Below, one piece after another: positions 1-8,644 of a stretch of 28,914 nt of DNA. Origin of the DNA: an uncultured Lachnospiraceae bacterium (GTDB taxonomy: Bacteria > Bacillota > Clostridia > Lachnospirales > Lachnospiraceae); NCBI GenBank assembly GCA_910577825.1, contig CAJTOK010000049.1:1-28914 (forward strand), given 5' to 3'. Within the stretch, counting starts at the first letter, position 1. Each line of letters opens with the position of its first letter. A model generated the notes under the pieces. That model did not search any database and was not told the DNA's origin. It saw nothing but the letters and a program-made list of their open reading frames with translations. A program made the position numbers and the translations under genes.

Positions 1-153
1 AATTCCTATATCCGGCAGAAAATAAATCTTTGTATCATAAACAATAATATTAAACAAATACCCGTTCAAACTGTATGCAAAATATGTGAATTATTTCATT
101 GTGATATACCTGTGGGATATTTTCCAGTATGTGCCAGTTCTGTTGCTGGGTAA
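1..153 (+). CDS. C-terminal fragment of a small XRE/Cro-type HTH regulator (5' end outside window)
   Basis: Frame 1 is open from the window edge to a TAA at 151-153, giving 50 residues. The segment IKQIPVQTVCKICELFHCDI (about residues 17-36) matches the end of compact Cro/C1-type HTH domains, in which the recognition helix is followed by a 'tLekICeaLnCdigDi'-like helix. The real N-terminus lies upstream of the window. Members of this family are usually about 65-75 residues, so roughly half may be missing. The last ten residues (after GYFPV) are not typical and may be a variable tail. The assignment rests on one motif only. The partner or target cannot be seen. Confidence 0.55.
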   Translation, partial: NSYIRQKINLCIINNNIKQIPVQTVCKICELFHCDIPVGYFPVCASSVAG

Positions 154-301
154 TACCGTTTTATTCTTTGGTACAATTCAGGGCCTTATCTGGCTTTCTT
201 TCTTTAAATTTTTTAAAAGCGGCAGTATTATGGATTTTTTATAATTACAAGAAAAAATGGAGAAGTCCAGAAAAATATATAGTAGACAGCTTTGCAAGCT
301 T

Positions 302-329
302 TTGTTATACTTGTCTTTGTATCTATATA
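302..329 (+). promoter_or_regulatory. possible sigma-A promoter for the 376-8106 gene run
   Basis: TTGTTA (302-307) and TATATA (324-329) are 16 nt apart, about 45 nt upstream of the methyltransferase start. Both boxes are imperfect and the region is AT-rich, so this is only a candidate. No terminator hairpin is evident between 154 and 301. Confidence 0.25.
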
Positions 330-375
330 TTATAGTCTTGCCTGTTATCCACATATACAGGAAGGGGAGGTTATA

Positions 376-1137
376 ATGGAAGAAGACAATAATATATATT
401 CCGGTTTTGCTTATGTATATGACCGTTTTATGGATAATATCCCATATGATATGTGGCATAGTTATATACATGGGCTTCTTAGGGATTATAATATAAATAA
501 TGGCATAGTGGCAGAACTTGCATGTGGGACGGGCACAATAACTTCAATGCTTGCAGCAGATGGCTATGATATGATAGGCATTGATATATCAGGTGATATG
601 CTTTCAGCTGCATATAGCAAATGCCCTTCAAATGTGCTTTTATTACAGCAGGATATAAGGGAACTTGATTTATATGGCCCGGCAGCGGCAATGGTATGTG
701 TATGTGATGGCATGAATTACTTAGTTAGTGAAAAAGACTTGTACAATACACTTTGCAGGGTACGCATATTTCTTGATTATGGAGGCGTATTTATATTTGA
801 TTTAAAAACCAGGTATTTTTATGAAAATGTCCTTGGCAGCAGGGTAATTGCAGATAACAGGGATGATTTAAGCCTTATATGGGAGAATGAATTTAATAAG
901 GATACAGATATAAATGAATACTTTATTACAATTTACAGCCTTTGTGACGGAGAGAATGGTTTATTTGAAAGATTTGATGAACTTCACAGGCAGAGGGCTT
1001 ATTCTATAGGGAAAGTAAAAGAGCTGGTTAAAAAAGCCGGCATGGAAACAGTGGCGGTTTATAATGCTTTTACAAAAGAAGAACCTTTAGATAATAGTGA
1101 AAGGGTTTATTTTATAGTAAAAAACGGTATAGTTTAA
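376..1137 (+). CDS. class I SAM-dependent methyltransferase
   Basis: A 253-residue cytosolic protein. Motif I is AELACGTGT (about 47-54), with an acidic residue at the end of the next strand (GIDISGDML, D70) that would bind the SAM ribose. A 'Y..FAYVYDRFMD' N-terminus is typical of the ubiE/tRNA-type small-molecule methyltransferase group common in Firmicutes. The C-terminal half has the lid and beta-meander expected of this group ('FERFDELHRQRAYS'). The reading frame stays open back to 292, but the start at 376 is preferred because GGGGAGG lies just upstream. The substrate cannot be read from the sequence. It is 26 nt from hslO and probably heads an operon with it. Confidence 0.85.
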   Translation: MEEDNNIYSGFAYVYDRFMDNIPYDMWHSYIHGLLRDYNINNGIVAELACGTGTITSMLAADGYDMIGIDISGDMLSAAYSKCPSNVLLLQQDIRELDLYGPAAAMVCVCDGMNYLVSEKDLYNTLCRVRIFLDYGGVFIFDLKTRYFYENVLGSRVIADNRDDLSLIWENEFNKDTDINEYFITIYSLCDGENGLFERFDELHRQRAYSIGKVKELVKKAGMETVAVYNAFTKEEPLDNSERVYFIVKNGIV

Positions 1138-1163
1138 TTAAATTTGGAGGATAAATTTATTTT

Positions 1164-2048
1164 ATGGATAAAGATTACGGGAATGATTATATTGTAAGGG
1201 CAACGGCAGCAGGACACCAGTTACGTGCATTTGCGATTACAAGCAGGAATATTACAGAAGAAGCGAGGCGCATCCATAATACAAGCCCTGTTGTAACAGC
1301 AGCACTTGGAAGGCTTCTTACTGCTGGAAGCATGATGGGAAGCATGATGAAGGGTGAAAAAGATGTGCTTACACTCCAGATAGAGTGTGGCGGGCCTATA
1401 GGCAGCATGGTAGTAACAGCAGGGCCTGACGGGTGCGTGAAAGGCTATGCCATCCATCCGGATATTGTGCTGCCTCCTAATAAAGACGGGAAATTTGATG
1501 TATCAGGTGCACTTGGCCCTGGATTTTTAAATGTAATCAGGGATACAGGCTTAAAAGAACCTTATAACGGGCAGGTACATCTTGTTTCCGGGGAAATTGC
1601 CGGGGATTTGACATATTATTATGCTACATCTGAACAAGTACCTTCAACAGTTGGGCTTGGTGTTTTAATGGATAAGGATAATACTGTCAGGCAGGCAGGA
1701 GGGTTTATAATACAGGTTATGCCAGATGCAGATGAAGAAGTTATAGACCGGCTTGAAGAATCCGTAAATAACATAAAATCTGTAACAGGACTTCTGGAAG
1801 ATGGCATGGGTCCAGAAGATATCCTGAGATATATTATCAGGAAAGACAATGTGGAAATCCTGGAAAAAATACCAGTAAAATACTATTGTAACTGTTCAAA
1901 AGACAGGTTTTACAGGGCAATAGCAAGCCTTGGCCAGAATGATTTACAGGAAATAGTAAAAGACGGCAGTCCAGTTGAAACAGACTGCCAGTTCTGCGGC
2001 TCACATTATGTTTTTGGTACAGAGGAACTTAAAAAACTAATAAGATAA
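1164..2048 (+). CDS. hslO: Hsp33 redox-regulated chaperonin
   Basis: This is a full-length Hsp33 (294 residues; the family is about 290). The N-terminal core begins with 'DYIVRATAAGHQLRAFAITS', and the C-terminal redox switch has cysteines 242 and 244 (CNC) and 275 and 278 (CQFC). That is the classic CXC-X(30)-CXXC zinc centre. Hsp33 is a cytosolic holdase that becomes active when oxidation releases zinc and forms disulfides. An upstream GGAGG sits at a slightly long distance from the ATG. Only 11 nt separate it from the downstream glucosaminidase gene, so co-transcription is likely although the functions look unrelated. Confidence 0.97.
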   Translation: MDKDYGNDYIVRATAAGHQLRAFAITSRNITEEARRIHNTSPVVTAALGRLLTAGSMMGSMMKGEKDVLTLQIECGGPIGSMVVTAGPDGCVKGYAIHPDIVLPPNKDGKFDVSGALGPGFLNVIRDTGLKEPYNGQVHLVSGEIAGDLTYYYATSEQVPSTVGLGVLMDKDNTVRQAGGFIIQVMPDADEEVIDRLEESVNNIKSVTGLLEDGMGPEDILRYIIRKDNVEILEKIPVKYYCNCSKDRFYRAIASLGQNDLQEIVKDGSPVETDCQFCGSHYVFGTEELKKLIR

Positions 2049-2059
2049 GGAGGAGCCGT

Positions 2060-4279
2060 ATGCTAAAAAGGCACAGAAAAATTTTATGTATATGTATTAT
2101 TGCTGCATTTATGCTTGCTGCTGCCAGCAGGTACAACACTGCCCGCATTGCAGATGCAAAAGCAGTAGGTGTTGTTAATGTAAGCGGATATCTGAATGTC
2201 AGGAAAGGGCCAGGTACATCGTATGCACTTTTAAAATCAGGCGGTACAAGTGCTACTTTGTCAAACGGGCAGAAAGTATCAATTATTGCGAAGTCAGGCG
2301 GCTGGTACCAGATAAGTTTTAAACTTAATGGAAAGAACCTTAAAGGCTATGTAAAAGGCTCATATATTAAAGTGCAGGGAGGAAGCACATGTACAGGGGT
2401 ACAAGCTTTAGTATCTGCAAACGATTTAAAACTTAAAGCTAAGCCTTCTGATAAAAGTGCCAATGTAAAATCAGGTGAAGGGGATATTACTATTGAAAAG
2501 GACACTGAAGTAACAATTCTTGATGATGTTACATCAGAAGACCAGAAATGGTATTATATATCATGCCAATATAATGAAAAGATATACAAGGGATATGTAA
2601 AACCTTCAAGCCTTAAAATTTCATATGGAAAAGGCATTCCTGGAATCTGGGAAGGCAGTGTTAAAGTCCCGCTTTATAAAGAGGCTGGCAAGAATACAGC
2701 CGTAGAAAGCGGAGGCAAAAAAATAAATATAGGTGTAAATAAACAGTTTACCATTTTAAATGAAAAAACCGCTGCGAAGACAAGATATTTTTATATAAAA
2801 GCTACTGCAGGCAAGGCTGTTGTACGTGGATACCTGCCAGCATCAGCAGCAAGGTTCCAGATAGTACAGTTAAAGGGCAGTACAGCAACAAAAGCACCAG
2901 ATGCAACAAAAACACCAGATGCAACAAAAACACCAGATGCAACGAAAACACCAGATGCAGCAAAGACACCAGATGTAACGGCTGCGCCAACACAAACACC
3001 AGCCCCGCTTAGTGATGCAGAATTTAAGGAAAAGTTAAAAGAAGAAGGGTTTCCAGATGATTATATAAAACCACTTATGGAATTACATGCAAAGTACCCA
3101 CGCTGGGAATTTAAAGCATTTAATACCGGGCTTAAATGGGGTACTGTAATAAAAAAAGAATCCGCTGTTGGTGTTAATTTATTAAGTAACAATAAATCAT
3201 ATGACTGGAAATCAACAGAAGATGGTGCATATGACTGGAAGACAGATAAATTTATTCCATTTGATGGCAGCACATGGGTAACGGCATCAGTAAAAGCTGT
3301 AAAATATTATATGGACCCAAGGAATTTTTTAGATGAAAGAGGGATTTTCCAGTTTGAAAGCCTTGAATACCATAGTGGTACACAGACACAGGAGGGCGTG
3401 GAGAAAATTTTAAATAATACACCAATGTATAATACAAAGTTTTCATATCCAAACTCATCGGGAAATTCTGTTGATATAAAGTATTCAAAAGCATTTATAA
3501 AAGCAGCAGAATCTTCAAAAGTAAGCCCTTACCATCTTGCATCACGTGTTAAACAGGAGATTGTTATAAGCAATATACTTATGAGCAGTTCTGTTTCAGG
3601 TACTGTGCCAGGGTATGAGGGGATTTATAACTTCTATAATATTGGCGCATATAACAGTACAGAATCAGGCGGGGCAGTTGCGAATGGATTAAAATGGGCA
3701 AGCACAGGAACAACATATGGCCGTCCCTGGAACAACCGTTATAAATCAATAACTGGCGGGGCAGAATACATAGGAAAGAATTATATCAATGCGGGGCAGA
3801 ATACATTATATCTTGAGAAATTTAATGTAACATCCAAAAACAGGTATGACCACCAGTATATGTCTAATGTTGAAGCACCAAACAGTGAGGCAACAAAGAC
3901 AGTTTCAGCATACGGGGTAATTGAACAGGACATGCCAATTACATTTTCCATCCCTGTTTATGATGAAATGCCTGAAGAACCATGTGAAGTGCCGTCAGGT
4001 GGAAAGAACCCTAATAATTATTTAAAGACATTATATATTAAAAATTATCCATTTGATTCAAATTTTGTGCTGGGTGATGATGGCAGCAAAAAATATAAAT
4101 TAACAGTAGACAAAAGTGTGGAAAGCGTAAAAATATGCGCAACAAAAGTGAGTACATATGCAACACTGTCAGGAACGGGTTCTAAAGAACTTTCTGATGG
4201 TGTTAATACGTTTACAGTTAAAGTTACTTCTGAAAGTGGCAAAGCCAGGAAATATACTATAGAAGTAACCAGAAAATAG
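2060..4279 (+). CDS. secreted SH3-domain endo-beta-N-acetylglucosaminidase (cell-wall hydrolase)
   Basis: A 739-residue exported protein. It has a signal peptide (basic KRHRK, hydrophobic 8-22, likely cleavage after AKA near 35) and bacterial SH3-type repeats at about 36-105 and 113-188 ('LNVRKGPGTSY', 'GYVKGSYIK'). A weaker third repeat lies at about 195-270. A low-complexity TPDATK linker (275-315) follows, then a LytD/Bax-type glucosaminidase domain (about 335-640) opening with 'YPRWEFKAFNTGLKW'. E500 in 'LASRVKQE' is the expected catalytic acid. A cadherin-like beta-sandwich occupies about 655-739 and may bind wall or partner proteins. It would cleave peptidoglycan glycan strands outside the cell, in septation or wall turnover. 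The RBS is AGGAGG, with 14 nt to the next surface-protein gene. Confidence 0.92.
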   Translation: MLKRHRKILCICIIAAFMLAAASRYNTARIADAKAVGVVNVSGYLNVRKGPGTSYALLKSGGTSATLSNGQKVSIIAKSGGWYQISFKLNGKNLKGYVKGSYIKVQGGSTCTGVQALVSANDLKLKAKPSDKSANVKSGEGDITIEKDTEVTILDDVTSEDQKWYYISCQYNEKIYKGYVKPSSLKISYGKGIPGIWEGSVKVPLYKEAGKNTAVESGGKKINIGVNKQFTILNEKTAAKTRYFYIKATAGKAVVRGYLPASAARFQIVQLKGSTATKAPDATKTPDATKTPDATKTPDAAKTPDVTAAPTQTPAPLSDAEFKEKLKEEGFPDDYIKPLMELHAKYPRWEFKAFNTGLKWGTVIKKESAVGVNLLSNNKSYDWKSTEDGAYDWKTDKFIPFDGSTWVTASVKAVKYYMDPRNFLDERGIFQFESLEYHSGTQTQEGVEKILNNTPMYNTKFSYPNSSGNSVDIKYSKAFIKAAESSKVSPYHLASRVKQEIVISNILMSSSVSGTVPGYEGIYNFYNIGAYNSTESGGAVANGLKWASTGTTYGRPWNNRYKSITGGAEYIGKNYINAGQNTLYLEKFNVTSKNRYDHQYMSNVEAPNSEATKTVSAYGVIEQDMPITFSIPVYDEMPEEPCEVPSGGKNPNNYLKTLYIKNYPFDSNFVLGDDGSKKYKLTVDKSVESVKICATKVSTYATLSGTGSKELSDGVNTFTVKVTSESGKARKYTIEVTRK
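2885..2974 (+). repeat. coding tandem repeat, five 18-bp units
   Basis: There are five near-identical units of consensus gcaacaaaaacaccagat. Each encodes one ATKTPD-like hexapeptide of the extracellular linker between the SH3 part and the glucosaminidase domain. Units 2 and 3 are identical; units 1, 4 and 5 carry one to three substitutions. Such repeats can vary in copy number by slippage. Confidence 0.95.
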
Positions 4280-4293
4280 TTCCTAGGGGGATA

Positions 4294-5616
4294 ATGGCAG
4301 ATATGTGTTCTATCAGGAAACGTATATTATATATTATAACTGTGTTTATCTTTTTTATGGCAGCAGGATTAATAAACAGCAGCAACGCAGATGCTTCAAG
4401 TGCATCTGTAGATATTACCACAAGTAAAAACAATGTAGTAAAAGGTGATACAGTATATGTCATTATAACAATAACCTCCAATGATGAAATAGGAGGTTTT
4501 AAAGGGTATTTCAGTTATGATAACAGTGTACTCAGATATGTTACAGGCGGTACTGTGGCAAGCGGGAATGACGATGAGTTTCTTATAACTGATACAGACA
4601 GGGAAGAGGCTTCAGGCAGGTTAAAATATTCAGTAAAATTTATTGCAAGGGCAAGTGGCAATACAACGCTTATGCTGAAACAGCCTTATGCAGTATATGG
4701 TTATGGCAGCAATGCAGAAGAAGAAATGTCAGTTTCCTACAGCCCGTTAAATATTGTTGTAAGCCCTAAGAAGAAACCAGTACAGGTTACAAAGAAGCCA
4801 GCCAGTACAAAGAAACCAGAAGCCACCAGAAAGCCAGAAGTTACCCCTTCTCCTGTGCCTGTGGATTCTGGCAGTGCAAAACTTGAATCACTGGGCATAA
4901 AAAATATCATGCTTTCACCTGCTTTTTCGCCAGATACCTATAAATACAGCGGTACTGTGGAAACAGAGGATACAAGCCTTGATATCTTATATGAAACAGA
5001 AGATATGGATGCAGATGTTACGGTAAAAGGCAACGGAGGGCTGTCAGAAGGGAAAAATACTATAAAAGTAATAGTAAAAAGTCCCAGCGGCAGCCGGTCT
5101 GTATACAAACTTTTAATAACTGTAAAAAGGCAGGAAAGATTAACAGGCCTGGGCAATATAAAAACCATCCTGAGGGATGGCGGGGTTGTATTAAAAACAA
5201 ATGATGAATATACAGTTGAAGAAATCCCAGACAGCAGCCTTATACCAGAAGGTTTTGGGAAAACAGAGATGAAGTTAGGGGACAGGGTGGTAAAAGTATG
5301 TTCATCAGAAAATGATACAGAGCATAAATTTGTACTTTTATATTGCAGAAAAAAGGGCAAAAAGCCGGAATTTTATCTTTATGATAAAGAAGAACAGTCC
5401 CTTATGCCATATGCAAAGGTACAGTCATGGTACAGGGGGAACAATGGCAATACTGTTGTTGCAGAAGAACAGGATGCAGGCACAGAAATACAGAAACTGG
5501 AATATATGCTTGCAATAGCTGTAATAATATGCCTTCTGCTTGTAATAATAATTATATCTGTCTATATGCACTTTAAAGGAATGGATAAAGATGATTTGTC
5601 AGAAATATTAAAATAA
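4294..5616 (+). CDS. exported membrane-anchored cohesin-like / cadherin-like surface protein
   Basis: About 440 residues: an N-terminal signal segment (basic RKR, then about 12-25 hydrophobic), a cohesin-type beta-sandwich (about 33-165, 'GGFKGYFSYDNSVLRYV') and a Lys/Pro linker with repeated KKP (about 168-200). A cadherin-like beta-sandwich follows (about 203-285, beginning LESLGIKN), then an uncharacterised region. A C-terminal transmembrane helix (about 406-427) precedes a short charged tail. The start is ambiguous: ATG 4294 lies only 3 nt after GGGGG, while ATG 4303 has more usual spacing. The preceding glucosaminidase gene also ends in a cadherin-like domain, suggesting both work at the cell surface. 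No dockerin partner is in the window, so calling it cellulosomal would be unjustified. Confidence 0.75.
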   Translation: MADMCSIRKRILYIITVFIFFMAAGLINSSNADASSASVDITTSKNNVVKGDTVYVIITITSNDEIGGFKGYFSYDNSVLRYVTGGTVASGNDDEFLITDTDREEASGRLKYSVKFIARASGNTTLMLKQPYAVYGYGSNAEEEMSVSYSPLNIVVSPKKKPVQVTKKPASTKKPEATRKPEVTPSPVPVDSGSAKLESLGIKNIMLSPAFSPDTYKYSGTVETEDTSLDILYETEDMDADVTVKGNGGLSEGKNTIKVIVKSPSGSRSVYKLLITVKRQERLTGLGNIKTILRDGGVVLKTNDEYTVEEIPDSSLIPEGFGKTEMKLGDRVVKVCSSENDTEHKFVLLYCRKKGKKPEFYLYDKEEQSLMPYAKVQSWYRGNNGNTVVAEEQDAGTEIQKLEYMLAIAVIICLLLVIIIISVYMHFKGMDKDDLSEILK

Positions 5617-5655
5617 CCAGATGTAAATTGCACCAGAATGGAGGATTCAAATGTT

Positions 5656-8106
5656 ATGCAGAAACATTTCACAAAAAATGCAGAGAAAGCACTAAGCTAT
5701 GCAAAAAAGTCTGCAGGACTGCTTGGACATAATTATGTTGGTACAGAGCATATTTTGCTTGGGCTTTTAAAATCAAAAGGTGTTGCAGCAGACATACTTG
5801 CTGCCAATAATGCCAGGGCTGATGAAATAAAAGAACTTATGGAAGATTTTATGGCAGGCAGCAAAACAGTGTTAAAAGATGGTGATGCTGAATTTACACC
5901 AAGGGCAAAAGGAGTTATTGACAGAAGCTTTGGCGAAGCAGAAAGGCTTGGTTCTTCATCTGTTGGAACAGAACACCTTCTTATTTCACTTCTGAAAGAA
6001 AGTGAATGTATAGCACTGCGCCTTTTAAATACAAAGGGAATTAATATACAGAGAATTTATATAGATGTACTTACCGCAGCAGGACAGGATGCAGCAAGTG
6101 CAAAGAGTGAGTACCTTATGCAGCGTGGAAGAAGGAGCGGCAAATCCAGCACGCCGGTACTTGACCAGTACAGCAGGGATTTAACAGAATATGCAAGAGA
6201 AGGAAAACTTGACCCTGTAATAGGCAGGGATGCAGAAATAAAACGCCTTGTTGAAATACTTAGCAGGCGTACCAAAAACAACCCATGCCTTACAGGTGAG
6301 CCGGGAGTTGGAAAAACTGCTGTAGTAGAAGGGCTTGCACAGGACATTGTATCAGGAAATATACCAGAAGTAATACAGAACAAAAGGGTGCTTGCGCTTG
6401 ATTTATCAGGAATGGTTGCAGGTTCTAAATACCGTGGTGAATTTGAAGAGCGTATAAAGCGTGTGATAAAAGAAGTTATACAGTCAGGAAATGTACTTCT
6501 CTTTATAGATGAAATCCATACAATTATAGGTGCAGGCGGGGCAGAAGGCGCACTTGATGCTGCCAATATATTAAAGCCTTCACTTGCACGTGGTGAACTG
6601 CAGCTTATAGGCGCAACAACAAGGGAAGAATACCGTAAATATATAGAAAAAGATGCTGCACTTGAAAGGCGTTTCCAGCCAGTAGATGTAAGTGAGCCTG
6701 ATGAAGACGGAACAATATCCATATTAAAGGGGCTTAGAAGCAGGTATGAGGAACACCATGGTGTAACAATAACAGATGCAGCAATAACAGATGCAGTAAA
6801 AATGACAGAACGTTATGTTAATGACAGGTTTCTTCCAGACAAGGCAATAGATGCAATAGATGAAGCATCTGCAAGGGCAGGGCTCAAAAGGTATGCGCCT
6901 TCACCAGAACTCAGGGAACTTGAAGAGAAACTGCTGTTGCTCGACAAAGAGAAAGAAGACGCTATACGGAATGAGGACTACCAGCTTGCAGGAAGCATAA
7001 AGCGCAGCCAGGAAGAAGCATCCGCAAGAATAAAGGCCATACAGGGGCAGATGGAGGAGGAGCGTTATAATTCCTCTGTAATAGTTACAGAAAATGATAT
7101 TGCAGATGTAATAGCAGGCTGGACAAAGATACCTGTACAGAAACTGCAGGAGAAGGAAACAGAACGCCTAAGGAAACTTGAAGAAATACTCCATAAACGT
7201 GTTGTAGGGCAGGAAGAGGCTGTAAGCGCAGTTTCTAAAGCAGTACGGCGTGGAAGGGCAGGGTTAAAAGACCCGCGCCGCCCTATAGGTTCATTCCTGT
7301 TTTTAGGGCCTACAGGAGTAGGCAAGACAGAGCTTTCAAAAGCACTGGCAGAAGCCGTATTTGGCAAAGAAGATAAGATAATCAGGGTTGATATGTCTGA
7401 ATATATGGAGAAACACAGTGTATCCAAAATGATTGGTTCACCTCCTGGATATGTAGGGTATGAAGATGGCGGCCAGCTTAGCGAAAAAGTAAGAAGAAAC
7501 CCATATTCTGTAATACTTTTTGATGAAATAGAAAAAGCACATGCCGATGTATTTAATATACTTTTACAGATATTAGAAGACGGGCATGTAACCGACGCAC
7601 ACGGAAGGAAGGTAAGTTTTAAAAATACAATCATTATAATGACTTCAAATGCAGGTGCGCAGCAGATAGTGTCACCAAAACATCTTGGCTTTGGCATTAA
7701 TGAGGATGAAGAAACAGATTATAAAAAGATGAAGTCAAGTGTAATGGAAGAAGTTAAGCGTATATTTAAACCTGAATTTATAAACAGGATAGATGAAGTG
7801 CTTGTATTCCGTGTGCTTAACAAAGAAGATATTAAAGAGATAGTTAAAATACTCCTTGGCAGTTTTATTAAAAGGGTAAAAGAGCAGATGGAAATATCAC
7901 TTGAAGTAACAGAAGCGGCAATAGCCCATATAGCTGAAAGCGGGTTTGACAAGACATACGGGGCAAGGCCGGTAAGGCGTGCAATCCAGACACAGATAGA
8001 AGACGGCATGGCTGACAGGCTGCTCTCACATGAAATAAAACAGGGTGATAAAATTACCGCAGATTATATTGATGAAAAGATTATATTTTCCATTGCGAAA
8101 CAGTAG
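5656..8106 (+). CDS. clpC: ClpC, AAA+ unfoldase of the ClpCP protease
   Basis: An 816-residue Hsp100 protein with the ClpC layout. It has an N-terminal double repeat (1-145, 'GTEHILLGLL' and 'GTEHLLISLL'), AAA-1 with Walker A GEPGVGKT (214-221) and Walker B LLFIDE (281-286), a UVR segment (about 425-460) and AAA-2 with GPTGVGKT (551-558). The ClpP-contact loop is present (KHLGFG). It feeds unfolded substrates to ClpP. The frame is open from ATG 5638, but that ATG overlaps the GGAGG (5640-5644) that properly serves ATG 5656, which begins with the standard MQKHFTKNAEK. The usual ctsR-mcsA-mcsB neighbours are absent. The gene instead follows surface-protein genes by 39 nt, and I see no tandem CtsR heptads upstream. 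Confidence 0.97.
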   Translation: MQKHFTKNAEKALSYAKKSAGLLGHNYVGTEHILLGLLKSKGVAADILAANNARADEIKELMEDFMAGSKTVLKDGDAEFTPRAKGVIDRSFGEAERLGSSSVGTEHLLISLLKESECIALRLLNTKGINIQRIYIDVLTAAGQDAASAKSEYLMQRGRRSGKSSTPVLDQYSRDLTEYAREGKLDPVIGRDAEIKRLVEILSRRTKNNPCLTGEPGVGKTAVVEGLAQDIVSGNIPEVIQNKRVLALDLSGMVAGSKYRGEFEERIKRVIKEVIQSGNVLLFIDEIHTIIGAGGAEGALDAANILKPSLARGELQLIGATTREEYRKYIEKDAALERRFQPVDVSEPDEDGTISILKGLRSRYEEHHGVTITDAAITDAVKMTERYVNDRFLPDKAIDAIDEASARAGLKRYAPSPELRELEEKLLLLDKEKEDAIRNEDYQLAGSIKRSQEEASARIKAIQGQMEEERYNSSVIVTENDIADVIAGWTKIPVQKLQEKETERLRKLEEILHKRVVGQEEAVSAVSKAVRRGRAGLKDPRRPIGSFLFLGPTGVGKTELSKALAEAVFGKEDKIIRVDMSEYMEKHSVSKMIGSPPGYVGYEDGGQLSEKVRRNPYSVILFDEIEKAHADVFNILLQILEDGHVTDAHGRKVSFKNTIIIMTSNAGAQQIVSPKHLGFGINEDEETDYKKMKSSVMEEVKRIFKPEFINRIDEVLVFRVLNKEDIKEIVKILLGSFIKRVKEQMEISLEVTEAAIAHIAESGFDKTYGARPVRRAIQTQIEDGMADRLLSHEIKQGDKITADYIDEKIIFSIAKQ

Positions 8107-8125
8107 AAATAATATACAGAATATG

Positions 8126-8155
8126 TTATTCTATATATAGGAATTTATATATAAT
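8126..8155 (+). promoter_or_regulatory. possible promoter for the 8230-10386 operon
   Basis: A perfect TATAAT (8150-8155) lies in the 123-nt gap after clpC, with a poor -35 candidate TTATTC (8126-8131) 18 nt upstream. The gap is very AT-rich, so chance matches are likely. The gap also holds a short CCGG-containing inverted repeat near 8185-8200 without a U-run. Confidence 0.3.
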
Positions 8156-8229
8156 ATACAAAAATATTAATTAACAATGCCACCGGTTTATATGCCGGGG
8201 CTGTATCTAAAAATACAAGGAGGAGAAAG

Positions 8230-8643
8230 ATGGCTGTAGTTGAAGAGTTAATCCGTAAGGAGGAGGATGGAACACTAAGTTTTGGCAATTTTGAACTTGA
8301 TACCAAAAAAAAGCTTTCAGATTTTGAATTTGAGGGTGACCTGTATAAGGTAAAGACTTTTAAGGAAATCACAAAGCTTGAGAAAAACGGGCTTTTTGTG
8401 TATGAATCTGTACCAGGCACAGTTGTTACCCATATGAAAGCGGACGGGGCAGGTATCCAGTTTATGGCAGAAGGCCTTGAGGACACTTCTGTTACCCTTG
8501 AACTTGAACCTGAAAAGGAATATGAAGTATTTATCGGGGGTGTTAATGCAGGCAGGATGAAAACAAACCTTGGAGGCAAGCTTGTATTAAGCATGGAAAT
8601 CGACCCAGGACAGGTTAAGGAAGTCAGGGTGGTTAAGTTATAG
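8230..8643 (+). CDS. small conserved-looking hypothetical protein upstream of radA
   Basis: A 137-residue, acidic, soluble protein with no signal peptide, membrane segment or cysteine pair. A strong AAGGAGGAG precedes the ATG. The composition suggests a mostly beta fold: charged strands alternate ('LSFGNFELDTKKKLSDFEFEG', then 'SVTLELEPEKEYEVFIGG' and 'KLVLSMEID'). I recall similar short proteins in Lachnospiraceae being labelled 'endosialidase', but I see no glycosidase motif and would not use that name. Its stop is 1 nt from the radA start, so translation is probably coupled and a link to RadA function or expression is possible. Confidence 0.8.
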   Translation: MAVVEELIRKEEDGTLSFGNFELDTKKKLSDFEFEGDLYKVKTFKEITKLEKNGLFVYESVPGTVVTHMKADGAGIQFMAEGLEDTSVTLELEPEKEYEVFIGGVNAGRMKTNLGGKLVLSMEIDPGQVKEVRVVKL

Positions 8644-8644
8644 T

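Noticed and set aside
129..335. 68-residue plus-strand ORF near the window start
   Set aside because: It overlaps the XRE tail in another frame, has no ribosome site and a hydrophobic, low-complexity composition.
2885..2974. Regular direct repeats resembling a CRISPR or regulatory iteron array
   Set aside because: The units are 18 bp, contiguous and in frame with a signal-peptide protein; they encode a TPDATK linker with no spacers.
6057..6722. 221-residue minus-strand ORF within clpC
   Set aside because: It is antisense to conserved ClpC coding sequence, Ser/Pro-rich as expected for a shadow frame, and lacks a ribosome site.
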